A stretch of DNA of 64,000 nucleotides from Limanda limanda (taxonomy: Eukaryota > Chordata > Actinopteri > Pleuronectiformes > Pleuronectidae): assembly GCF_963576545.1 (NCBI RefSeq), contig NC_083651.1:24245748-24309747 (forward strand), read 5' to 3'. Below, one piece after another: positions 21,796 through 33,700 of the stretch (position 1 is the first letter of the stretch; each line of letters opens with the position of its first letter). The position numbers and the translations under genes were made by a program. Under the pieces are notes generated by a model. That model saw nothing but the letters and a program-made list of their open reading frames with translations, was not told the DNA's origin and did not search any database.

Positions 21796-24700
21796 TTATG
21801 TCTCGAGCCCTGGAGTCATTTCCTGCATCTTTACCTGCTCCAGGTCTTCCGTTCCTGTGCAGGTTTGACTGCTGTTGAGCTGTGACAGGTTGGAGGTTCC
21901 CCCAGTAGATAAAACTCCAGAGTCTCCACTGCTGCTGCTGCTGCCGACTGTGTCTTCCACTGGAACCGTCAAGGATAACGTATATTTAGTCATTTGTTGT
22001 TTATTCTCTAAAGTTGTATTAGTTTTCAGCAATACTGGTAAAGAAATTAAACAATACAAATACCAGAATAAAATGTCTACATTCCTATCAAATACACGTT
22101 GTAAATATCAATGGAAAATGTGAGCAGATGTAGCATAGATTAAAATCAACCTGGTATCTGACTTCAGGTCTGATGGAGGAGCTGCCATGGCATCAGGACG
22201 AAATATGTGGATTTCCAGGGCTGTTGGCTCAGCACAAATAATCACATTATCACACAGCAGCTCTGATTCTGAACCCGGAGTGAGGAGGCGAGGAATGTCA
22301 GAACTACGAGAGTCATAGAGATACTGGAGGGGGGGCAAAGGGGAGGAAAAGAGAAGAGAGACTGAGATGAGACACTCTGGAAAAAAACTTGGTGAGCTGC
22401 TACATTTATATATTAGCCCTATGTTCTTTTATGAACTACTAACAAAACTTTGTGAATATAAAGGTTATTTTACCTTAAATATCAGAATTATGAACACAAA
22501 CTTGATTTGCCTCCTGTATGCATTCAGCCAAAGCTGTAATGCATGACTATTAAACCAGCGGCCTGTGGGCCACGCCCTTTGGAAATGTTTTGTGGCACTT
22601 GATATTGAAGTTGTATACCCCTGCAGCATTGAAATAATTCAGACAATTGCATGCTGTCACCCCTTACGTACTTCCTTGAAATGTGGAGGCAACTGGTTGG
22701 AGGGGTACAACTTTGCCTTGAGTGTTTTGTAGCACCAAAAGGGGCCGCAGAGTATGAGCAGCATGACAAGGAAGAAGATCACCAGAGAGCCCACGAAGTA
22801 CAGGATGATCTGCCACCATGGAGTATTACCTGTTAAAGTGCAGAAACACAAGCAGTGAATCACTCAAACAGGGTTTCTACAGTTTTTCTAATGACATTCA
22901 ATCAAAAACTTCTGTCCTATCAAAAACCACAATTATCGTTAGTGAAAGGGGGGAGATGAAAGGAAACCACAACAAAGCTGCAACAGTTCTCACTTCCCTG
23001 CTCTATGTTCAAAGGATCACGCATGTCATTTGTGTCAACGAAGACCAAATTATGTTGTTTACGGATTTCTCCAGTGACAATGTTTGTGTGTGCGTATGTA
23101 TGTGTAGCTTTGGGTGAGAGAAAGATAGCAAGTGGAGTTAAGAACAACTGAATGAATAACTCTAGAGCTCTGCTATGAAGACATTTTTTATCAATTTTCT
23201 TCGAAGACGAAGAAGAGACCTTCATACAGTATGTGGCCTAGTGGTGGGGGGAAAAATCGATTCTGTTCAGTATCGCGATATTTTGCACCCGCGATTATAT
23301 CGATACTGTAGCACAAAGTATTGCAATAATTTTTTTAATACTTTATTTACAATTATATATGTAACAGCCCCTGGCTGGCAAAGCATGACGAGGAGAGTTT
23401 CAGAAATTAAAAGATACCTAGTGTGTATGCGGAAAGGATGTTCTCCACTGCAGGAGATATAGTAACGGCCCAGAGGAGCACTTTTACATATGAGCATGTT
23501 GACCAACTCCTTTTTCTGAACAAAAATGCCAATATTCCCAAATGAATTTAACATTTTGGGTCATGACCTTGCAGCCAACTGGACTGGACTCTAGTAGTAC
23601 ACATTTGTTTATTTTTCTCAATTTGATTAAAGCTCTAGGTTACTCTTATTTATATGATTATTCTCAGGTTTATGTTACTCTATTATGTCTGCTTTATGTT
23701 ACTGTATTGTATTTAAATAATTGTAAGATATGTGCTGGGAGCTCAAAGTTCATGTGAGAGGTCTCCTATTCAGAAAATAATTACAAAGGTCCTGTGTCCT
23801 GAATGTTCAAGGACAAAGTTTTTGCACTACCCTTTCTGAGTTTTTGCACTTCAGTTAATGTGTACAAGACAATGTTGTTCACAGAATTAAATGTGACATT
23901 TGTCATTTCCTCATTTTTTGTAATGCCTTTGAATAATATGGGGGACATGAATCGCAATATATCGCAGAATCGAATCGCAATACTTGCAGTATCGCAATAT
24001 ATCGCAGAATCGCAATACTATTGAATCGTGGCACAAATATCGCAATACTATTGAATCGTCACATTTTTGCCAATCCCCACCCCTAATGTGGCCTAGGACA
24101 CACAATGAAAAGAATGTGGCCACATACTTTCCAGACTACCTTTGAATGTGGTTTCAGTGATTGGATCTCAGGACAAATTTGCAATGCTGCACAGCGGAGC
24201 GGCCAGCATAGTGAAGGACCCTTTCCACCCTGGACATCATCTGTTTGGCCTGCTGCCCTCTGGCAGACGCTTCAGGTGAATAAAAACACGGAAAAACAGA
24301 CTGAAAAACAGCTTTTACCCCTTGGCCATAAGAGAACTGAACTCTTTTAAATGTTTCTTTTACATAGATTATATTGCTCTACTAGTAAAACTACAGATTT
24401 ATCTGCTATAATAAAGAGCTGACTTGGTTACTAAAACGGGACACTTTGCCCAAGATTTGAAGCCAAACTGTAGACCTTTGTCTCTCAATCACGGATCGAA
24501 TAAACAAAGTGTTTTGATTCACCAAATACATTTCTGGATTCAGGATACAGCTGCACAACATCAGCTGATTGCTGCCTGCAGACGGACAAAGGTTCATTCA
24601 AGGAAAAAACAGATTACACGCTTTTCCCCAAATGGAGTATGCTGTTTTACCGCTGCAGTGAGGAAAAACCAGATGAATAAGCTGAATCCTGCTGTCGAGC

Positions 24701-27700
24701 CCACGTCTTGGGCTGGTGTGTGATGTTGTTAACAACATGACCTGGTTGTTATTGTACCATTTTGAAACATTTGAGTCAAGCCCTTTTCCCTACTGCATGC
24801 CCTAGCTGCTTGCTGTGGGTCCCTCCATGCGTTATGAATGGCTCATTTCATTATAATCCAGTTACAGAAAAGTTGGTTGTATCTCTGGTCAAAGTTAATT
24901 GTAAATTTGATTGTAAAGCTAAATATGCATGTGAGCCTGATATCGCACTGAAACATTTGTGTCCTTTGTCACCATTTTTTTTAAATATGTCTACCCCTGA
25001 CAAATGCTGTGATTATGGACAGTTTGAAGTTTTGTCAAAGTAATAGTAAACAGGGCACCCAAATGGCTAGCAGTGACCCTTGACATACATTCTTAATCAC
25101 TCATATCAACAGATTGATTCAATATTTCAGTCCCCCTGGGTCTATTAGAGAGTGTGTTGCTCAGTTACCTTCAGTCTCCATACACTGGGGCGAAGTGAAG
25201 CTACTGCTCTTGTTGTAGAAGTCGTTGCATGACTGGATGCTCACACAGTACAACGTCCAAGCCTTTAGGCCTGGCAAAGTCACCAGTTTGGCCTCGCTGC
25301 TTAACGTCTGGGTTCTTAAGGCCTGAGGGACACATGGGACAGGTTAATAAAACATTACTCTTTAATTGAATTTAGCCATGACACAACAACATTAGAATCT
25401 GTGATGTTATGTCTGGAAGATGAATATAGATAAGGTCAAAGAAATTATAAAAAATTCCTCTGGTAGATGAAAATCAACCAAAATGATCACTTTTACACAG
25501 TATTTGTTCCAGTAATGGCGCTCCTGTACGTACTGAATTGATGATTTTGATCATTTCTATGAAATTTATATAATTTATCTCATCAGAGTCTCTTGACTCG
25601 GTGTCCTCCCTCCATACTCCTGCTGACCTGTGCTCATTTTACACTTTAACATAAACACCAACACTAATCACTAATAAGTTATTAGGATCTGAACAGTACC
25701 AACGTTATGTTATTATGAGTATGTGTTATTTAAACACATGAAACCACAGGGTTTCCCCCAGAAAACTTGCTAAGCCTGGTGGTAGGGCTGCTAGAAGGCA
25801 CCCGCGGGGGGGGGGGGGGGGGGGGGGGGTGTTGAGTCGGATTTTGAGCTGGACACCATTGTTTCTTATACTCTAAACATGTTGCACTTTGTTTAATATG
25901 CACACCTAACTTGTTTATTTTGAAAAGGGGTTAAATAGATACTTTGATATCTTTTTGAGTTGCACTGCTGACTTAACTTATAAGCCCTCTTTTTTATTTA
26001 TTTTTATCACGTTGGAGTTGCTAGTTTAAACCTACAGTTTTGCACTATATTTGAGCCTTTGTTTACATTTTGTTTTGTGCTGCATTAACATAGCAGTCAG
26101 TCCTCTTATTTCAGAAACAATGAACCGTAACAGTTTGGTTACCAATAAAAGGTAAGCCTACTACTTCTTTGCTTTCAGCCAGCTACTCAAACAGACAAGC
26201 AACAAAATAACAAACAAACAAAATACACAGGCAAGTGTCGGCCTACTTTGAAATAAATTAAACACAGAACTTTGTAGGGCTATTTGAGTCCTCCTCATAT
26301 TTGTGGAAAATGTATGAAATAAGAAGTACCCTATTTTTAAATAAATAAAACCAAATAGCTGCAGCCTAATAGTGTAACGGACTAGGTTTATGTTTATGTT
26401 TGGTTTTGACTTATGTTCAGTAAAACACTGTGTTGAAGGAGCGTTCTGATGTCTGACGGTCAGTGAAGGTGACGTATGTTCAGTAAAACACTGTGTTGAA
26501 GGAGCGTTCTGATGTCCAAGGGTCAGTGAATGGGTCTGGGTGGGACATGTGACTGTTTGGACCAATAGGATGGTTGCTTTGGGATCGGGTCCATGTCTCT
26601 GATCGGGGCTCAATGAGGAAGTGAAGTGTTGTTGATGTGCGCGAGTGACGGATTTTTATTTTTTTTTTAAATAAAAAAAACAATCGACGCTTAGCCTGGC
26701 GGGGGGGGGGGGGGAAGCCTGGCGGCCCGCCAGGCCTATACAGCACTGGGGGAAACCCTGAACCAACATTTAGTGCACAAGTAACACACACAACCGATGA
26801 AGCATAGCTAGTATATCAGTGTTTAGTGACAGGAACCATCCGGATTCATGATGTGACATCATCGATTAATTATAAATAAATAAATGTGATTGTCGGTTTG
26901 TGTGTGAAGAGTGACAAAGACCAGCAGACACACACACATACAAGTTCCTAGAAGAAACACTGACATACTAACCTAATGCAATACATGAACTAGAAGCCCG
27001 ACCAAATAATAACCATCCCACCCTCTTTACATTCATATATTATATTATTGTATTTATTACTTTGGTTGTGTGTGGTTTATTTTGTTTGTGTTTTATTTAT
27101 TTAGGATTTTTCAAACATTTTGTTATTCAAATGTTGGACTGAATATTCTTAAGAATTTAAAGTTCATTGCTCTTTGAAAGGGTATAATTGCAATATAATA
27201 TTGTAGGTGCACCTTAAGTATGTGCTGGTGCACCTAAATCCACCAATGTAAGAACTTAGTCTGGAGCCCTGCCTAAGTCAACAAATTCTGTTGTTTTAAA
27301 ACAGTCTTTACAGTTTACAGATGTGCCCGACCGAACTGTTTGTGTGTGTGAGTGCTTGTTGCGGTGTGATATTGTTGAGGTCATTTCAAACAAACAGACA
27401 TTTTAACTGTAGAGGGTCAGAGACGTCAGCTGAGTTGGTGTCGGTACGCGAAAAGCAAGAAAACCTAATAATGGAGCAGCACTTATGGCTACCATCTTCT
27501 GTTATTCTTCTTGATCTTTTTTTGGAGCAGCACAAACAATAAGTAACATGAGCTTGAAAGTGCTATCAGATTCCTAACAGATCTAAATGTGGACACTGGT
27601 GATGATGATTGATACCAGGTTTAAATTTGATAAGCTGAATCGAATTTGAAACACATTTTTAAAAGGCTGCACAAAATAGAGAAAACATTTGATATGCGTT

Positions 27701-30700
27701 GATGTTGTTGAATATTGCTAAGACGATATGACTTAGGATAATTAAACAAATGCTTAAGTATACTGTGTTAAAGTCTTTCTGCCTTTGTTTTAATGCCAAC
27801 ATAGTACACATACACTGAGTAGCCTATTTTGAAATTGCATTATTTCCAATTCCAACAACATGGTTTTATTGAAAAAATGTATAGACATTAATTTGGCCTG
27901 GGGAAAACATGATCACTAGCAGTTTCCAGTGTACTAGAATTTTGTCAGGAGACGAGGCAGCTTGAAATTCTCTATTCAGTCAGGTCTTCAGGAAAAAATA
28001 TCTATATATATATTCCACCTGCCTCATGTATATAAAGTATTCTGTGACATATTTCCATATTTAATGAAGCATATTTGCACTCTGCATAAACCATTGCACT
28101 ATTTCTTCATTTCCTTCACACTGTTGCTGTGTTTTTCATGTTCATATATGTATACTTTAATATATATATTTTTAGATTTTAAATGTATATTGTAGTTAAA
28201 AGGAAAAAATGTAGTAAAATTCCTTGTATGTGTACACATATATGGCCAATAGAGCTGATTCCATATTCTGAAGAACATCACTGCCTGGATGACCCAAAAC
28301 TTCTTACTTCTAAATTCAGACAAAACTGAGGTTATTGTAATTGGCCCTTAACATCTCAGAGAAACACTGTCTGACCAGAAAGTAAACTTGGATGGTATTA
28401 TTGTGGCCCCTAGCTCCACTTTGAGGAACCTTGGAGTTATATTTGACCAGAACATGTAATTTGAAGGAACCGCCCTAAACTGGTTTAAATCTTATTTTTC
28501 TGATCGCTCCCAATTCGTACAAATTAATGATGAGTCATCTGTGCGCACCAAAGTTAACCATGGTGTTCCACAGGGCTCTGTGCTCGGCCCAATTTTATTC
28601 TCATTTTATATGCTTCTGCTAGGAAACATTATCAGGACACACTCGGTAAATTCAACTGCTATGCGGATGACACCCAGTTATACTTGTCAATAAAATCTGA
28701 ACAAGGTAATCAATTAACTTAACTTCGAGCATGTCTCAAGGACATAAAAACCTGGATGACCCGCAATTTTCTCTTATTAAACTCAGATAAAACAGAGGTT
28801 ATATTACTTGGCCCTAAACAACTTAGAGAAACATTATCTAATGATAAAGCTGCCATTGCCCTTGCTTCCAATGATACAGTCAGGAACTTGGGAGTGATCT
28901 TCGATCCTGTTTTGTGCTTTAATTTTCACTTAAAACAAATTTCTAGGATGGCCTGTCCTAGAAATTTGTTACATCCAGACTGGACTATTGTAATTCATTA
29001 TTTTCAGGTTCCAGCAGTAAGTCGTTAAAGACTCTGCAGCAACTCGTGTCCTGACGAGAACCAAGAAAAGAGAGCACATTTCTCCAGTATTAGCATTGCT
29101 ACACTGGCTTCCGGTTAAATCAAGAATAGAATTTTAAATTCTACTCCTCACCTTCAAGGCCCTTAATAATATGGCGCCATTTTACCTTATAGAGCTGTTA
29201 ATACCATATCAACCTACCAGAGCATTCCGATCCCAGAATTCAGGCTTACTTGTCGTCCCTAAAGTCTCTAAAAGTAGAGTAGGAGCCAGAGCTTTCAGCC
29301 ATCAAGCCCCTCTCCTGTGGAATGATCTCTCGCTTTCAGTTCGGGAATCAGACACCATTTGTACGTTTAAAAGTAGGCTTAAAACCTTCCTTTTTGATAA
29401 AGCGTATAGTTAGAGCTGGTTCAGGCTCGTCTTAGACCTGCTCTTAGTTATGCTGCTATAGGTCTAGATGGTTGATAACATCAACTGGCGGTATGCATAT
29501 ATAAGTGCGGCGGAGCGTAACTTAACCTATGTTCTATAATAGGAAGCGTTTAGTTCAAAAAGGCATAGAGGTCTTGATGTCTGATCTACTGAGTGGGCCA
29601 CATGGCTTTCATAGTACTGCCATACAAACCAGTAGCCAGTCCGAATTACCTTGAGCCTCATCTCTACATTTAAGGTTAAACTTAAAACTTTCCTTTTTGA
29701 TAAAGCCTATCTATAGTTAGGGCTGGATCAGGTGAGTCATGAACCATCCCTTAGTTATACTGCTATAGTTCTAGACCGCCCCCCACCACATTCACTTATG
29801 CGTCTTTTCCTCCCATAGTCTTTTTCTCTCTTTGCAGGTATCTCTGACTCCAGAGCTGCAGGAAAGCAATTATTATAATTAATATTATTAACAATAATAC
29901 CTATTATTAATTATTTACTATATGAATTGTTGCTGCTATCATCAATAATCAATAGCATCTTTACACTCTTATTGTTTTCATCATAGCTAATCACAAGTCT
30001 GATGAAACCTGATGGTGCACAAGTGTTCCTGGTCTCTCTCTCCTCTCTCGCGCTCCCCTCTTTTCCACCCAGCTCTCCTCTTCTCCTAATTTTTCCCTGC
30101 TCACCCCAACCGGTCGAGGCAGATGGCTGCCCACACTCAGTCTGGTTCTGCTAGAGGTTTCTTCCAGTTAATGAAGGAGTTTTTTCTCCCCACAGTCGCC
30201 AAAGTGCTTGCTCATTGTGGGAACTGCTGGGCTTCTCTATAAATTTGAAGGTCTTGACCTTCTATGTAATGTGCCTTGAGATAATGTATATCATGATTTG
30301 GAGCTATACAAACAAAATTTAATTTAATTGAACTGAATTATCTAGGGTGGTAGGGCTTCATTTGATGGCCAAATATACTGTATTGACATCGGAGAATGAA
30401 TGCATGGCACATGGAATAACATTTATGGCAGACAAGCAGTCTTGTGCAACCCATATAGGGTATGTTGGTATGGGGATGATGGTACATTTGTATTTAGCCC
30501 TACATTTAGATCCAGATCCCAGATCTGAAAAGTCTACCCATTTATAGCCAATCATCACCATGCTAATTTTGTTTTATCATTCCTTGACAAACTGGCTTTG
30601 AAAAAATAATTTCCCACAATTAATGATTAAATTTGAGGATTTCAATAACAATCTTCTCCTAAATTAGAGACTGAAGCTTCCATTGTATTATATTTTGCAT

Positions 30701-33700
30701 GCAATCTGTCCTTAAAGCAAATGATCTGACCAACTCTTCAGATCTGAGCAAGTTATGGGTTATTTTAGAATGCACTGTAATTATATGGTTCCTCCTTGTC
30801 AAACCAGTTTTAAGACAGACCTGCTAAATGCTTTAATGCGAAAGGAGCTAGCAGGAAATAATGGCACCAGACATGAAGTCAAGTCACTCTTTCTCATGTT
30901 GTACTCTAAGCACAGACAGGAAACATCTCTGCTACGTACAAATCAAAATCAATAAACCAACTTTACTTTATTAAAGTACTTCCTTAAACAGTGTACAGGG
31001 CCTTTCTTTACCTAAAGTAAAGAAGTTAACATGCTGTTATTTGAGGCAGCCAGGTCTGTATTAAAGATAATCCCCTATTTGTTTGATTTATAATTGGCCT
31101 TGTTTTAATACATCGTCCCGTCTGCTATCTGCTCCTTATGGAGGGTCAACAAGAAACACAGAAAACTATATTAGGTTGTGATAAATGCAGAGTTGATATA
31201 TAAGATACTAAGTTCTCAATAAACATGTAGACAAGTGTTTTTTTTCCCCACCTACTTCTGATATGTTTTACAGAACTACAGCGTGCAGATTAGACTAATT
31301 GAGTTCTGGCAAACTTAAGTTTTGATTTCAGATCCTCACAAATAAAATCTGATGTAATAGATGTTTGTGCAAACACAAATATAATGAAGTTAAATTATAC
31401 GTTTCTCCATTATCATACATTTTATGCATGCTTTCCATTTGTGGTTAATCTGTCAGTTTAAATCCTGCGTTGTGTGAACCAAAGTGAATGTTAATTCTTA
31501 ATTTGTAATTCCTAATTTTCCTTTACAATAATTATTAAAATTTGTACGATCAGGCAGACAAATTACTTGAAATATGATGAAATAGTGGTATTAGCATGTG
31601 CCAGAGGCCACAAAGACAAGAACGATTATTGTTCACATGGTTGTATGTCAGATGGATGAGCTGCCTACCTTTGAGTCTTCAGGATGATCCCAGTAGAGGA
31701 TGTGGTAGTACATTTTTGAAAGTTCCTTCATGGAGGTGTTGATGCTTGTCAATGGTTCAGAGATGAAAACATCGAGGTCACTTCCAGCAGGTGCAAGGTC
31801 CACTTTGGCAGGAGGGCCCAGAGCAGCTGAGACACAGGATGAGATCCAGGAGTGAATAGATTAAGGTTTGTCATACCGATGTGTTCTTTCCTCAAAGCAC
31901 AAACAAAGTATTTATTCATTTAAAATAAATACATAAATAAATGGTACCTCTTTTATAAATTCTTACCACAGAAATGTAGGGTGATAAGCATTGATTACAA
32001 CTGATAATTATACAATTAACTGGTAATTTCGATAGATTAATCAATTTCCAATCGTCATTTATGTGTAATGTATTCCCATTGTGTGTATGAGAGTTTAAGC
32101 CTTATTCTTTCAGGTGCAACCCTGGTGGGTTCTAGCGCACATGGGAGTTATTGAAAAATAGACATAAAAACTATACTCCATAGCAGTAAGTAGGCTGATT
32201 TCCATATCTTTAGAATACAACTGGTACCACACTGTTTTTCAATTTCTACTGATTATTGATATCAGTAAACAAATTCACAATGAAGTTTCTCAATAATTCC
32301 AATACTAGATACAATTAAGTAGAATACCATAAAGAAAAATACCAATTTAAACTAAAGAAAAGACAATGCTCTTAACTTGCTAAATGCATATAAAATATTC
32401 ATTGACTACAGTGCTTTTACTGAGTTACTATTCAACACCCAGAGTGAACAGACTTTACCTAGACTCCTTGCATGATTACCACTGAACTCTACACTGTTGT
32501 TTTGATAGTTTGGCGTGTTTTGAAACTGATCACAACACACCAAGGCTCCGTTTTAAGAAATGTGGTGCATGGCTCTATCAACATCTCTTTGTGGTTCAAT
32601 CTTCTCTGTCTAACAAAGAATGTTTTTTTTAATTTTGATAGTCTGTGGTGTACTATCTAAGGTTACATGCTGCCATACACTCTTTCCTGTAAGCTGCCAA
32701 AACATTTAGAGGAAGTGTTTCATTCTCTCATTCCCCTCTTCATTCACTTGCCTTTATTTCATCCCTTCTCTCTTACCATCTTTATCAGGGCAGAATTCCA
32801 ATTGGACCCATTTGGAGTGATGCCCATTTGCATTGGCTCGAACACGAAGCACATAAATGCCATGGTAGTTCAGGCCGCGCATTGTAAGATCACATGACCT
32901 GCGTGACTTTGCCTCACATGCCGTGGACCAGTTTGGACTCGTCTTCTGGGACTCCAGCTTATACTTCCTGAGGAGATGAGCAAACACATATTCGGGCATC
33001 ACTTATGGTAACTTAAAACACTAGCCATTTTGAGGTAGACATCCTTTATTAGAACAAATTGGGAGAAACATAAGCAGTGCTTAATCATTATTAATAGACA
33101 CACAGGGAGGAGCAAATTACTGACAGGGCTTTGTTACGGTCCAAACATGTATGAACAGACCCAAATGAACACTCTAAGCGAACATAGAGAACCTGTGCAT
33201 GGCTCCATGGTTGTGTCAGCACCCTTGACTCACCATAGTTCTGACTGTCTGCACTAATCAGAAATGATGTTGGCTTGATCACGTTCCAGGGCTGAGTCAC
33301 ATGGTCTCCTCTGTGCATGAAGCTCTTTCTCTTGTTTGCGGAAAAATAATCACCCAGAGGAAAATCTAATATATTTATATATAAGGACAGACCGGATATA
33401 TATAAGGCTCTATTACCCCTAGGTAGCAATGTTCAGGATCCGAGTGGGTAGTTGTGTTATTATTATTTGTACTTTGATTACAAGTGTCAGTTTGGCCTCA
33501 TTTTATATAACTATAATCCAGCCCATATCCTATGTGACCTACCCTCTGCCAAATTAATATGATAATATGAAAAAAAAAAAAAAGAATACCCCCAAAATAC
33601 AAACCCTTTACACCTTGTATCATAACCAAAATAATATATATATTATATATTACATCTGCCCCTCAGACTTCTTCTACCATGCCCTCTACCTCTTGTTCTG

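Noticed and set aside
21563..21868. Plus-strand frames antisense to crfb5 exon 8
   Set aside because: They are shadows of the real minus-strand exon and its 3' flank.
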